A DNA stretch of 64,000 nucleotides from an uncultured Hoeflea sp. (GTDB taxonomy: Bacteria > Pseudomonadota > Alphaproteobacteria > Rhizobiales > Rhizobiaceae): contig NZ_CANMVK010000001.1 of assembly GCF_947501405.1 (NCBI RefSeq), positions 372,001 through 436,000 on the forward strand, in the 5' to 3' direction. Shown one piece after another: positions 9,987 to 18,890 of the stretch. Positions within the stretch are counted from its first letter, which is position 1; each line of letters opens with the position of its first letter. Under the pieces are notes generated by a model. That model was not told where the DNA came from. It made no database searches and worked only from the letters and a program-made list of their open reading frames with translations. Made by a program: the position numbers and the translations under genes.

Positions 9987-11474
9987 TCAGGCAAGTGCTG
10001 CGCGCAGGATGACGAACAGCACGCCTGACAACACCGCGGCGGCCGGTACGGTGATGACCCAGGCGGCGACGATTTGCAGGAAATGCGAGCGCCGCACCAG
10101 TTTGCGGCGGCGCTGGTCTTCCTGCCGGCGCACCGGATCGGCGCGGTTGATGCGATGACGCGCCACATATTCGGCGCGGCGGCTGGATTTTTCGGTGTAC
10201 CACTCGCGAAAGAAGCCAACACCGAACACCGCTCCGACCGCGATGTGCGTGGAGCTCACCGGCAGTCCGAGCCAGGAAGCGATGATCACGGTGATCGCGG
10301 CAGACAAGGCCACGCAATAGGCCCGCATCGGATTGAGTTTGGTGATCTGGTTGCCGACCATGCGGATCAGCTTGGGCCCGAACAGCAAAAGGCCCACGGA
10401 GATTCCGACAGCGCCCACCGCCATAACCCAGAGCGGGATCACCACCTTGGGCGCCACTTCCCCAAGCTCGGCGGTGTGAACGATGGCCGCGAGCGGCCCC
10501 ACCGCATTGGCCACATCATTGGCCCCGTGGGCGAAAGACAAGAGTGCGGCAGAGAAAATCAGCGGCAGGCCGAACAGTTTTCTGAGCGACTGGTTGCGGT
10601 TCTCAAGGCCCTGCGATTGCCGGGCGATCACCGGCCGGGCGGCGATCCAGGCCAGCATCGCCGCCGCAAGACCGATCAGCAATGCTGCGCCAAAGGAGAT
10701 CTGGACCACCTGCTTGAGACCCTTGATCGACAGATAGGCTGCAAAGGCGCCGACCATGATGGCGATCAGCACCGGCACCCAGCGGCGGGCGGCGGCAATC
10801 TTGTCGTCCTGATAGATGATGGCGGATTTGATGAAGGCCAGAAAGGCTGCGGCGATCACGCCGCCGAGAAAGGGCGAGATCACCCAGCTCGCGGCGATGC
10901 CGCCCATGGTCGGCCAGTTGACCGCATCAACGCCGGCGGCTGCGATGCCCGCGCCCATCACGCCGCCGACAATGGAATGGGTGGTCGACACCGGTGCACT
11001 GAGCCAGGTGGCGAGATGGATCCACATCGCTGCTGAAACCAATGCCGCCATCATGGCCGCGATGAACACGTTGGGATCGGACACGGCGACCGGATCGATG
11101 ATGCCCTTGGAAATAGTCGACACCACATCGCCGCCGGCGATCAGCGCACCGGCGCTTTCGAAGACGGCGGCAATCGCCAGCGCCACGCCCAGCGTCATGG
11201 CCTGCGAGCCCACGGCGGGTCCGACATTGTTGGCGACATCATTGGCGCCGATGTTGAGCGCCATATAGGCGCCGATCGTCGCCGCGGCGATAATGACAAC
11301 GGCGCCGGGCTGGCCGGTGACGAACACCGCGGCAATGACCGCGCACAGGAAGATGAACACCAGCGCGATGCCCGGGGTGACGAGACCGCGATTGATCAAT
11401 CCGGTGGCCTCGCCCATCACCGCAAATTTGTCGAGGTCCTTGTCGAGGGTCGGTTTGCGGAAGGTGTCTGTCAT
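9987..11474 (-). CDS. pit: PiT-family inorganic phosphate transporter
   Basis: A 495-residue low-affinity phosphate:cation symporter of the inner membrane. Both inverted-repeat halves carry the PiT signature: GANDVANNVGPA near residue 75 and GANDVANAVGPL in the second half. About ten to eleven hydrophobic segments are visible. The N-terminus (MTDTFRKPTLDKDLDKFA) matches alphaproteobacterial members with a short cytoplasmic extension. It converges with the MITE-split gene and diverges from the unknown operon at 11893. No Pho box was identified. Confidence 0.92.
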   Translation of the reverse strand: MTDTFRKPTLDKDLDKFAVMGEATGLINRGLVTPGIALVFIFLCAVIAAVFVTGQPGAVVIIAAATIGAYMALNIGANDVANNVGPAVGSQAMTLGVALAIAAVFESAGALIAGGDVVSTISKGIIDPVAVSDPNVFIAAMMAALVSAAMWIHLATWLSAPVSTTHSIVGGVMGAGIAAAGVDAVNWPTMGGIAASWVISPFLGGVIAAAFLAFIKSAIIYQDDKIAAARRWVPVLIAIMVGAFAAYLSIKGLKQVVQISFGAALLIGLAAAMLAWIAARPVIARQSQGLENRNQSLRKLFGLPLIFSAALLSFAHGANDVANAVGPLAAIVHTAELGEVAPKVVIPLWVMAVGAVGISVGLLLFGPKLIRMVGNQITKLNPMRAYCVALSAAITVIIASWLGLPVSSTHIAVGAVFGVGFFREWYTEKSSRRAEYVARHRINRADPVRRQEDQRRRKLVRRSHFLQIVAAWVITVPAAAVLSGVLFVILRAALA

Positions 11475-11892
11475 GAAAGGGAAATCCCGGGTTCAACGCC
11501 GACCGGCCTTAACCGCTCCTGGCAGCAATGCGGCTTCGGCACGGCGATGGCTGGTGATGGTATCGTGCGGTTCGGCAGAGGCTCATCAAATGCGTTGCGA
11601 AGCGCACTTAGCACGAAAGGTGCGCGGTCATGGCGGAGGCGTTGCCCGTTTGCCGGCTCGCGGTCAAGATCGCAATCCACCGAAGAGATCACAAAGCCGG
11701 GTTTTTGAACTGATTTCAGGTAAAATCCCGCCAATCGGCGATCGGGTGCACAGTGAAGACGGGTTGTGGGCCGGGCCGGTTTTCGACCAACAGGTTTGGA
11801 GAACGCGCGCTTATGCGATAAGCTTTTTCCATAGCGACGACCTTGGTGCAGCAGATTTAAGGCCAAAAGAAATTGATTGCGGGGACAAGAGC
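11475..11892. other. Intergenic region between divergent pit and unknown operon
   Basis: This 418-bp stretch lies between the start of the phosphate transporter (minus) and the GTG at 11893 (plus). A plus-strand frame is open through it, but its translation here is Arg/Pro/Ser-rich and unlike the downstream protein, so I treat it as non-coding. The last 150 bp become AT-richer. I see no clear operator or RNA. Confidence 0.4.
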
Positions 11893-12333
11893 GTGGCGCC
11901 TCCCAAGACCTCTGTAGTGGAACGATTGTTATCCGGGATCCTGGAGTCTGAAGTCAGGAAGCTGACGGAAAAAGCGCTTCCGTCCCTGGACAAGCCGGGA
12001 AAGGCCTACTGCCCCGAAGGCAGCGTTCTGGCGTATCTGACGATCAATGGCCGTATCAAAATCTCCACGCTCGGGTTCAGTGTCTCGCCTGATGGCCTCA
12101 ACTCTTCAAACTATATCGGCGACGGGACGTTCAGGCTCGCCTTTGACATCAAGGCTGACCGCGCCTGTGCCGATATCGTCAGCAAGACATCGGTGATCAT
12201 CCATTCCGGGCCGCTGAAACTGAGCTATCCGGTCGCGTCGCTCGGGGCCAAGGCAACGTTGAAAATCAAGGTCGCCAGACTGGTGATTTCGGCGCACATA
12301 CGGTTGAGAGAATGTGACAAAAGGGAGGACTGA
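11893..12333 (+). CDS. Hypothetical protein, first gene of an unknown two-gene operon
   Basis: From a GTG at 11893, preceded by GGGGAC at proper spacing, the product is 146 residues. It begins with a helical segment (SVVERLLSGILESEVRKLTEKALPSL) followed by a beta-rich domain (VLAYLTINGRIKISTLGFSVSPDG, FRLAFDIKADRACADIVSKTSVIIH). No signal peptide or membrane span is visible. The frame stays open upstream to 11293, but that part lacks a ribosome site and has poor composition. The next gene starts 2 bp after the stop. I do not recognise the family; the beta-rich body could be a small sandwich or jelly-roll domain. Confidence 0.6.
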   Translation: MAPPKTSVVERLLSGILESEVRKLTEKALPSLDKPGKAYCPEGSVLAYLTINGRIKISTLGFSVSPDGLNSSNYIGDGTFRLAFDIKADRACADIVSKTSVIIHSGPLKLSYPVASLGAKATLKIKVARLVISAHIRLRECDKRED

Positions 12334-12335
12334 GC

Positions 12336-13379
12336 GTGGCTTTGTACAAGGAAATCCTGGCCGAAGTGAAACGGGTCATCGAGATGATGGCGGCGGTGGA
12401 AGCGGAAAATCTGGCACTGGCGGAGGCCAAGGATGCGCTGGCGAGCGGCAAATGTCTCAAGATCAGCTACAAGGGAACGGCGCAGATCCACAAGAAGGGC
12501 ACCGAAATGGAGTTCGACTGGATAAATGTATCCGGCGAAACCTTCGGCCACACGGAGGATCTGGAAACCGACGAGTTTCTGGGCCTGTGGAAGGGGTCAT
12601 CGGGAGACAGTTTGACAGCCTTCGAGATCTCCAGTGGCGACAAGCCGCTGATCGACACCACGCGCAATCGCTGTCACAGCAAGAAGCTGGAGCCGAAAGC
12701 CGTCAAGAAGGATATCACGCTGACCTTCAAGAAGGGCGAATACCTGCTGAAAAACTTCGAGTATGACCGCAGCGGCACCACGTTGAAGGAGCATCTGCAG
12801 GTCGAAGACCAGGACGCCACGGTGGCGATCGGAATCGACATCATCGTTGATGTGGAAACCTCCGATTGCGGATCACTGTCCTATCTCGACGACGGCGGCG
12901 GCGACATGAGCGAGGCTCTGGCGGCGCATGTCGAACCCGGTGATCTCGAACAGGCCGGTGCTCTGGTTGGCGATCTTGCCAGCGGCGTGTCCGATCTGCT
13001 GGCCGGCCTCACCGACCCGGTCCACGGTGTTTACGCGGCCACGGAGCGGCTTTCCGAAAGCCAGTCCGCCGATCTGTTTTTCGAGGCCAGTTCGATCATG
13101 GCAAACCGTCTGGAAGCGCAGCTCAACGCCAAAGGCGGTGTGGAGTTCGGCGTCTTGCCGCCGTCGGTGAGTTTTGGAGAAGGGCGGCGGCGGGTCAAGG
13201 TTTCGCCAACGGTCGGGGGCAGCGACAATCCGGATGCATCAGTGTCGATCGGGGTGCAGATCGATACCAATCCGGACAATGACCGGCGTTTGCCGGTCGG
13301 CCGTTTCACTGCCGGGGTAGATGTCGATGCGCAAGGCAAGGTGCGCGGAGGTTCCTTCGGCTGGAAGTGCCGGTTCTAA
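12336..13379 (+). CDS. Hypothetical protein, second gene of the unknown operon
   Basis: A 347-residue protein starting with GTG at 12336, 2 bp after the preceding stop, with a GGGAGGA-type ribosome site inside the upstream gene. Residues 1-40 form a coiled-coil-like helix (EILAEVKRVIEMMAAVEAENLALAEAKDAL). A beta-rich middle (CLKISYKGTAQIHKKGTEMEFDWINV; ITLTFKKGEYLLKNFEYD) precedes a helical stretch and a C-terminal beta segment (GVEFGVLPPSVSF ... GGSFGWKCRF). There is no secretion signal. Both proteins of the pair have long beta-rich parts, so they may form a complex. Function unknown. Confidence 0.72.
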   Translation: MALYKEILAEVKRVIEMMAAVEAENLALAEAKDALASGKCLKISYKGTAQIHKKGTEMEFDWINVSGETFGHTEDLETDEFLGLWKGSSGDSLTAFEISSGDKPLIDTTRNRCHSKKLEPKAVKKDITLTFKKGEYLLKNFEYDRSGTTLKEHLQVEDQDATVAIGIDIIVDVETSDCGSLSYLDDGGGDMSEALAAHVEPGDLEQAGALVGDLASGVSDLLAGLTDPVHGVYAATERLSESQSADLFFEASSIMANRLEAQLNAKGGVEFGVLPPSVSFGEGRRRVKVSPTVGGSDNPDASVSIGVQIDTNPDNDRRLPVGRFTAGVDVDAQGKVRGGSFGWKCRF

Positions 13380-13416
13380 GGCTTCTTAACTGCCAGCGGC
13401 CGGAGCGCCAAAGCGA

Positions 13417-13436
13417 TCAAGCGCAGATCCGCTTGA
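13417..13436 (+). terminator. Short hairpin after the unknown operon
   Basis: Seven-base arms TCAAGCG and CGCTTGA are separated by CAGATC, 37 bp after the stop at 13379. A true T-run is missing, so it may be an mRNA-stabilising hairpin rather than a strong terminator. Confidence 0.35.
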
Positions 13437-13514
13437 GTCTTGGCGGCAAACCACCGATAAGCCGGGAAAACCTGTACCGTCGGCCAATCACCGACCGGGA
13501 TTGGAGCCGGCATC

Positions 13515-14231
13515 ATGAGCAGACTGTTTGAGGAACTCGACTACCGGCCAACGCCGATCGGCGCGCTGGTGCTGCGGCGGCGGCATGAAGCCCGGCTGGG
13601 TGTCGATATTCTCGAGATCAAGCTTGGCGAAGAGCATCTGATGTCGGATCTGTTCACCGCCTCGGAGATCGCGCTGGCCGATCTCGGACTGGCGGCCTGT
13701 GATGGTGAGGCGCTCGATGTCGTGGTCGGCGGTCTGGGGCTGGGTTACACCGCCAAGGCGGCGCTCGACAAGACGCAGACCGGATCGCTGCTGGTCGTTG
13801 AATATCTCGAAGCGGTGATCGAGTGGCACCGCTCGGGCCTGCTACCGCTTGGGCCGGAACTCACCGGTGATCCGCGGTGCCGGCTGCTTCACGGCGATTT
13901 TTTCGCGCTTGCCAGATCCGCCGACGGGTTCGATCCGGACGCGCCGGGCCGCAAGTTCGATGCGATTTTGCTCGATATCGATCATTCACCCGATGCGCTG
14001 CTCGACGCGCGCAGTGAAAGCTTCTACCAGCCCAAGGGGCTGGGTGCGATGGCCGCGCATCTCAAATCAGGTGGTGTGTTTGGCCTGTGGTCGGATGACC
14101 GCGAGGACCCGGCCTTCACGGAGCGGCTGGCCGGCGTATTTGCAGATGCCTGGGCCGAGCCGGTGACGTTTCACAATCCGCTGCAGGACAAGCCGTTCAC
14201 GCAAACCGTTTATCTGGCGCGTAAGGGCTGA
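13515..14231 (+). CDS. Spermidine synthase-like protein (polyamine aminopropyltransferase fold)
   Basis: A 238-residue Rossmann protein of the spermine/spermidine synthase superfamily. Visible motifs are the nucleotide-binding strand VVVGGLGLGYTAKAAL, the acidic strand end LLVVEYLEAVIEWHR, the LLHGDFF turn and KFDAILLDIDHSPDALL, equivalent to the catalytic DxxD loop region. It lacks the N-terminal beta-strand domain of classical SpeE, so a methyltransferase-like or divergent aminopropyltransferase activity is possible. It stands alone after the unknown operon, convergent with the VOC gene. Confidence 0.78.
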   Translation: MSRLFEELDYRPTPIGALVLRRRHEARLGVDILEIKLGEEHLMSDLFTASEIALADLGLAACDGEALDVVVGGLGLGYTAKAALDKTQTGSLLVVEYLEAVIEWHRSGLLPLGPELTGDPRCRLLHGDFFALARSADGFDPDAPGRKFDAILLDIDHSPDALLDARSESFYQPKGLGAMAAHLKSGGVFGLWSDDREDPAFTERLAGVFADAWAEPVTFHNPLQDKPFTQTVYLARKG

Positions 14232-14337
14232 GATCCGCATCGGTCCGCCACGGTCCGGCAGGGTTTGCCCGCCGGGGCGCAGGTGGCATGGGGGATTGTG
14301 CCGCCGCTCAGATCTGATGGCTTGGTATGTGTGTGGT

Positions 14338-15147
14338 TTAACCGCCCGTTCCGACCAGGCCGAAAGGCGCGCCGGCCGGGCTGATCAGCAGCGCACGAGG
14401 GGCTGCCTGAGCGACGGAGGTCGGCGGATCGATCCGGCGTGCGCCCAATTCGGTCGCCTCGGCGATGGTTTTTGGTAAATCCGGCGCGGCGAGATAGGGT
14501 ATCCATTGCGCGCGCCAGCCGGCTTGACCATGCGGCGCGTTGACGATCTCCACCGGATCCCACCCCTGGCGGTTGGCTTCCGGCCCGGGAATGCCGCTAC
14601 CGATGAGCTTCCAGCCGAACAGGTTTCGGTAAAAGGATCTGGAAGCCGCCGCGTTGGAACTGACAAGCTGGTCGAAGACAAACTGATCCCGGGGCGGCGG
14701 ATAGTCGTGCGTCGTGGTGAATGGACAGATCAGGGCTGCTTGCGGATCCGAAAGCAAGACGCTGCGCCCGACGCCCGGAACGTCGAATGGCGGCTTGCAG
14801 ATCGTCGCGCCGAGCCGCCGCGCCTTGTCGGCGCAAAGATCAACATCGCGGACCTCGACATAGGCGCGCCAATGGGCCGGCTCGTCCCGGCCCGCCGACA
14901 AAACCCCGCCATGGGCTTCTCCCTTGGCGACGATCAGCGGATAGTCGCCGGGGCCCGGCTTCCAGACGAAGTTTTCGGCGTGCTCGATGGTGTAGCTCCA
15001 GCCCATCAAACGGCTGAAGAAGGCCATGTCCGCGCCCGGGCCTTTGGAGACCAGGTCGTGCCAGATGATGCGACCCTGCAAGCCGGCCGCCAAGGGCGGT
15101 TGTGGGTCTGTCTCCCTTGATAGCCTCGCAGATGATGCTCGATTCAC
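14338..15147 (-). CDS. VOC family protein with two glyoxalase-like domains
   Basis: A 269-residue protein with two vicinal-oxygen-chelate domains in tandem: the first from GRIIWHDLVSKGPGADMAFFSRLMGW to LLSDPQAALICPF, the second from QFVFDQLVSSNAAASRSFYRNLFGW to LISPAGAPFGLVG. This domain pair is typical of glyoxalase/bleomycin-resistance-like proteins of unknown substrate. I chose the GTG at 15147 because GGAG lies six bases upstream; an ATG at 15213 gives an N-terminus without family similarity. Metal ligands are uncertain. Confidence 0.8.
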   Translation of the reverse strand: MNRASSARLSRETDPQPPLAAGLQGRIIWHDLVSKGPGADMAFFSRLMGWSYTIEHAENFVWKPGPGDYPLIVAKGEAHGGVLSAGRDEPAHWRAYVEVRDVDLCADKARRLGATICKPPFDVPGVGRSVLLSDPQAALICPFTTTHDYPPPRDQFVFDQLVSSNAAASRSFYRNLFGWKLIGSGIPGPEANRQGWDPVEIVNAPHGQAGWRAQWIPYLAAPDLPKTIAEATELGARRIDPPTSVAQAAPRALLISPAGAPFGLVGTGG

Positions 15148-15322
15148 CGCAAACTCCGTGTTGTTTCGGCGATGCAAGGTTTCACAATGCCCCGGGCCGG
15201 AGAAGCAATCCATGATCTACGTCAACGCGTGGTCATCTCCGTATCACGGGCCCTTTGTTCCATGTCGCTGGCAGTCGCGCCATCAGCGCGGTTCATCAAA
15301 GGATCAATGCTATTCAATTGAC

Positions 15323-15368
15323 AGGTCAGTAGTGCTGACCTACCCGTTGAATGCAATCAGGAGCATTC
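15323..15368 (+). promoter_or_regulatory. Two inverted repeats upstream of azlC, one enclosing the ribosome site
   Basis: AGGTCAG-TAGTG-CTGACCT (15323-15341) is a perfect 7-bp inverted repeat starting inside a TTGACA (15318-15323), so a protein bound there would cover a promoter. Just downstream GAATGC (15349-15354) and GCATTC (15363-15368) can pair around AATCAGGA, which includes the AGGAG ribosome site of azlC. The first looks like an operator and the second like a translational switch; both are inferences. Confidence 0.45.
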
Positions 15369-16091
15369 ATGTCCCAATCCGGCGATGGCTTTTTCAAGGG
15401 CGCGCGCGACAGCTTGCCGATCGTGGCGGCGGCAGCACCATTCGGGCTTTTGTTCGGCGCGCTGGCGATTGACAATGGCCTGAGCGTCGGCGAGGCGGTG
15501 CTGATGAGCGCCACGGTCTATGCGGGCGCGAGCCAGATGGTGGGCATCGAACTGTTCGGGGCCGAGGTTGCGCCCTGGCTGATCGTGTTTTCTGTGTTCG
15601 CGGTCAATTTCCGTCACGTGCTCTATTCGGCGGCGCTGGGCCGCAGGATGGGGCTGATGCCCGGCTGGCGAAAGGCGCTGGCGTTCTTCTTCCTGGTCGA
15701 TCCGCAATTTGCTGCCGCGGAAGCCCGGGCGGAGCGGGGCCGGCCACTGACCTTCGCATGGTATATGGGCATGGCACTGCCGATCTATGTGCTGTGGGTT
15801 CTGGAAGCGTGGATCGGCGCGCTGTTTGGCAGCCTGATCGCCAATCCGGAAATCTACGGGCTGGATTTTCTGCTGTCGATCTACTTCCTCGGCCTGGTTC
15901 TGGGCTTTCGGTCGCGCGCCAACTGGCTGCCTGTGGTGGTGGCGTCGAGCTTAGGATCGGTGCTGGCCTATATGTTCGTGGGGTCGCCCTGGCATGTCAG
16001 TCTGGGAGGCCTGGCGGGCGTTGTGGTGGCCGTGATGCTTCCACTCGACCACAAGCCGGACCCGGGTGAAGCGCTCAAGGTGTCTTCATGA
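15369..16091 (+). CDS. azlC: AzlC family branched-chain amino acid exporter, large subunit
   Basis: The 240-residue product is the large membrane subunit of an AzlCD-type exporter. It has the family start (GFFKGARDSLPIVAAAAPFGLLFG), the conserved segment SATVYAGASQMVGIELFG and FRHVLYSAALG. Around six to seven membrane segments are visible. The ATG at 15369 with AGGAG is preferred over an ATG at 15351. Its stop overlaps the start of azlD by 4 bp, showing translational coupling. In known systems these pairs export branched-chain amino acids or analogues such as azaleucine. Confidence 0.92.
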   Translation: MSQSGDGFFKGARDSLPIVAAAAPFGLLFGALAIDNGLSVGEAVLMSATVYAGASQMVGIELFGAEVAPWLIVFSVFAVNFRHVLYSAALGRRMGLMPGWRKALAFFFLVDPQFAAAEARAERGRPLTFAWYMGMALPIYVLWVLEAWIGALFGSLIANPEIYGLDFLLSIYFLGLVLGFRSRANWLPVVVASSLGSVLAYMFVGSPWHVSLGGLAGVVVAVMLPLDHKPDPGEALKVSS

Positions 16092-16405
16092 GTGGGGCGT
16101 GGAGCAGTGTGCCGATCAACATCTGGATTATTCTGGGGGCTGCGATTGTCACCTATGCGACGCGCGTGGGCGGTTATCTGGTGCTTTCGAGATTCAAGCG
16201 CATTCCGCCACGTGTCGATGCGGCGCTCAACGCGGTGCCCGCCGCGGTTCTGACAACGCTGGTTGCGCCAGCCGCGGTGTTCGGTGGCGGAGCGGAAGCG
16301 CTGACGCTGTTTTTGTGCCTGATCATTGGCTTGCGGGTGCCCTTGATGGGAATGTTCGCCATCGGCTGGATGCTGATCATCGCGCTGCGGGCCGCGGGGC
16401 TGTGA
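16088..16405 (+). CDS. azlD: AzlD family branched-chain amino acid exporter, small subunit
   Basis: A 105-residue membrane protein with three to four hydrophobic segments, starting in the ATGA overlap with azlC. Family features are the TYATRVGGYLVLSRFKRIPPRVDAALNAVPAAVLT segment and a hydrophobic C-terminus. It completes the AzlCD exporter. Confidence 0.92.
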   Translation: MSGAWSSVPINIWIILGAAIVTYATRVGGYLVLSRFKRIPPRVDAALNAVPAAVLTTLVAPAAVFGGGAEALTLFLCLIIGLRVPLMGMFAIGWMLIIALRAAGL

Positions 16406-16501
16406 AGTGCCTTCCAGGTCCTGCGCAAAGCGGGATGTTCCGGTCTCTACCCAGCTCCAGCAGATTGCCTTTGGGGAAGTTTCCCGTCGCCGGAAAGAAG
16501 C

Positions 16502-18331
16502 CTAAAGCGCAGCCGTTGCAGCTTCCAGCCAACTGAGCGCCGGATCATCCTTCAGCAGCGGCGACAGGTCCTTGCGGACGCGGGCGTGATAGGCGTTGAG
16601 CCAATCGATTTCCGCCGGATCGAGCAGATCCTTGAGGATCAGCCTTGTGTCGATCGGACACAGGGTGAGCGTCTCAAACCCCAGCATCGGCGCGTCGCCG
16701 CCGTCGATTTCGCGCGGTGCATGCACGGTCACCAGGTTTTCGATGCGGATGCCGAAGGCGCCGTCGCGATAGTAGCCCGGTTCATTGGACAGGATCATGC
16801 CCGGCAGCAATTCCTGGCTCCCGCGCCGGGAGATCGATTGCGGCCCCTCATGCACCGAGAGGTAGCTTCCGACGCCGTGGCCGGTGCCGTGCGCGAAATC
16901 CGCGCCCGCCTTCCACAGTGCGACACGTGCAAAGGCATCGATGTCCATGCCGCGGGTGCCCTTGGGAAATCGCAACACGCTGATCGAAATCATGCCCTTG
17001 AGGACCAGCGTGAAGAAGCGTTTCTGCTCTTCGGGGACCTCTCCGATGGCGATGGTGCGGGTGATGTCGGTGGTGCCGGCGACATACTGGCCTCCGGAAT
17101 CCACAAGCAGCATTTCCCCGCGGCCGATGCGCCGGTTGGTTTGTGTGTTGACGCGGTAATGTATGATCGCCGCGTTGGGGCCGGAGCCGGAAATGGTGTC
17201 GAAGGACAGCGCCCTCAGCGGCATCTGCATGGCTTCGCCGGTGGATCGGCGGAACTGCTCGAGCTGCTGTGCGACACTGATTTCATCGAGGCTTTCGGGC
17301 GGCTGAGCGTCGAGCCAGGCGAGGAACCGGACCATTGCCGCGCCATCCTGGCGATGCACCGAGGCGCTGGCGGCGATCTCCGCCCGGTTTTTGACCGCGC
17401 GCGGAATGCGCGCGGGATCGGGCGCGGTCCGGGCGGTTCCGCCGGCCTCCTCGATCAGCATCGGAATCGCATGCGAGGCCACCTCGGAGTCGACCATGAC
17501 AGTGCTGCCAGTCTTGCCAAGCGTAACGAGGGCTTCATCAAAACTCGACGGCGGCACCAGTTCGGAAAGCTGGGTGAGATAGGCTTCCGCCTCGATGCCG
17601 GTCTTGCGCTTGTCGATAAACAGCTGAGGTCGGCCCTTGGCGGGAATGATGGCCCGCGACAGCGGATGGGGCGTCGACGGCAGATCCTGACCGCGAATGT
17701 TGAAGGTCCAGGCGACCGATGAAGGGTCTGCCAGCACAATCGCATCGGCGCCCGCATCCGCGGCGGCGTCGGCGATCATTTCGAGCTTCTCGTTTGCCGG
17801 ACGCCCGGCATAATCAAGCGGCTGGATCGTGACTGTCTCTAGCGGCGGTTGCGGACGGTCCTGCCAGACCGCATCGACCGGATTGCGCTTGAGCATCACC
17901 AGGCTGCCGCCGCTCTTTTCGAGTGCGGTTTCCAGCCGTTTGACCGCAGCGGTAGGCCAGGTCCAGGGGTCGATTCCGAGGCGACAGCCCTTGAGCGCGG
18001 AAGTCCCGACAAAGCTATGCAACGGCGTGGCGATCAGATCCTGGTGGTCGAAGACCGACGGGTCGGTCTGGGCGCGCGCTTGCGCGGTGTAGCGGCCGTC
18101 GACAAAGAGATGCGCGCTGGTTGCGGTGACCAGCACCAGTCCTGCCGATCCGGTGAAGCCGGTCAGCCAGGCCAGCCGTTCGGCGCATTCCGGAACATAC
18201 TCTCCCAGATATTCGTCTGAACGGGGCACGGCGACCGCATCGACACCCCAGGCTTCAAACATTGCCCGCAGTGCGGCGATCCGTTCGGCGGCCTGATCGG
18301 GCGAGGAAAGCACGTCGAAATTCTGAAACAT
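16502..18331 (-). CDS. pepP: Xaa-Pro aminopeptidase (aminopeptidase P, M24B family)
   Basis: A 609-residue cytosolic metallopeptidase that releases N-terminal residues before proline. It has the three-domain arrangement of the larger aminopeptidase P type: two creatinase-like N-terminal domains (ERIAALRAMFEAWGVDAVAVPRSDEYLGEYVP...) and a C-terminal pita-bread catalytic domain. Metal ligand motifs are visible in LLVDSGGQYVAGTTDITRT, GTGHGVGSYLSVHEGP and LSNEPGYY...GIRIENL. I chose the ATG at 18331 (MFQNFDVLSS); the frame upstream is not conserved-looking. Monocistronic by context. Confidence 0.95.
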   Translation of the reverse strand: MFQNFDVLSSPDQAAERIAALRAMFEAWGVDAVAVPRSDEYLGEYVPECAERLAWLTGFTGSAGLVLVTATSAHLFVDGRYTAQARAQTDPSVFDHQDLIATPLHSFVGTSALKGCRLGIDPWTWPTAAVKRLETALEKSGGSLVMLKRNPVDAVWQDRPQPPLETVTIQPLDYAGRPANEKLEMIADAAADAGADAIVLADPSSVAWTFNIRGQDLPSTPHPLSRAIIPAKGRPQLFIDKRKTGIEAEAYLTQLSELVPPSSFDEALVTLGKTGSTVMVDSEVASHAIPMLIEEAGGTARTAPDPARIPRAVKNRAEIAASASVHRQDGAAMVRFLAWLDAQPPESLDEISVAQQLEQFRRSTGEAMQMPLRALSFDTISGSGPNAAIIHYRVNTQTNRRIGRGEMLLVDSGGQYVAGTTDITRTIAIGEVPEEQKRFFTLVLKGMISISVLRFPKGTRGMDIDAFARVALWKAGADFAHGTGHGVGSYLSVHEGPQSISRRGSQELLPGMILSNEPGYYRDGAFGIRIENLVTVHAPREIDGGDAPMLGFETLTLCPIDTRLILKDLLDPAEIDWLNAYHARVRKDLSPLLKDDPALSWLEAATAAL

Positions 18332-18514
18332 GTCGGGGTTTTCCGAAACTTGGAGAATGGCCAGATGATTTGCCGACCTTATAGCAAGCCGCGAGCGATT
18401 TGGGAGGCGGGGACGCGAAATCATCTCCATGCGCCGGTCCGGTAATGTGGCCCGGTAAGGCTGCGCGGCGCGTGCCGTGCAAATTAAGCGGGCGCTTTGC
18501 CCAAACCTGCGGCG

Positions 18515-18546
18515 GTGCATGCAGCGGCTGCATAGCTGCACTGCAA
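18515..18546 (+). promoter_or_regulatory. TGCA-rich repeat upstream of the DUF1127 gene
   Basis: The 298-bp gap between aminopeptidase P and the DUF1127 gene holds a cluster of TGCA repeats, including GCAGCGGCTGC and AGCTGCACTGCA, about 85-115 bp upstream of the ATG. In Brucella and Agrobacterium some DUF1127 genes are activated by the LysR-type regulator VtlR; a LysR-type site here is a guess from position and symmetry. The rest of the gap shows no gene. Confidence 0.3.
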
Positions 18547-18629
18547 CATAAGCTCTGCACATTCGCGACAGAAGGCTTATTTTGTGGATCAGGAGGAGTG
18601 ATCAATCACTCGACCAAAGGAACACGCAC

Positions 18630-18803
18630 ATGGCCAACAATTTTTTCCAGAACGCCTTCGACCGCCTTGTCAGCGCCCGCGAACGCCAGGTTCGCCGCTA
18701 TGTCAACGGTGCGCTGCTGTCGATGGATGATGCCCAGCTCAAGGCGCTCGGCCGCAGCCGCGAAGAACTCAAGCGCGAAGGCGCTCAGGCCTACTTCTTC
18801 TAA
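18630..18803 (+). CDS. DUF1127 domain small protein
   Basis: A 57-residue protein starting at an ATG with AAGGA nearby. It has a basic helix (FDRLVSARERQVRRYVNGAL) followed by the DUF1127 core LLSMDDAQLKALGRSREELKREG and ends in AYFF. Such proteins are small RNA-associated or stress/nutrient-linked regulators in rhizobia, brucellae and Agrobacterium. A strong terminator follows at 18891. It is transcribed alone. Confidence 0.8.
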   Translation: MANNFFQNAFDRLVSARERQVRRYVNGALLSMDDAQLKALGRSREELKREGAQAYFF

Positions 18804-18890
18804 GCTGGCGCTGACCGGGAAGCCGGAATTGCCGCGATGCGCGCCGACAAAAAGCGCCGCACCGGTTTCGATACAGTTCGATACAGTTTG

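Noticed and set aside
11293-11892. Extension of the first unknown-operon gene back to 11293
   Set aside because: The extra 200 residues overlap the start of the phosphate transporter and are low-quality sequence; GTG at 11893 has a proper ribosome site.
18867-18886. Tandem 10-bp duplication TTCGATACAG
   Set aside because: Only two copies, next to a terminator, with no further structure; probably slippage.
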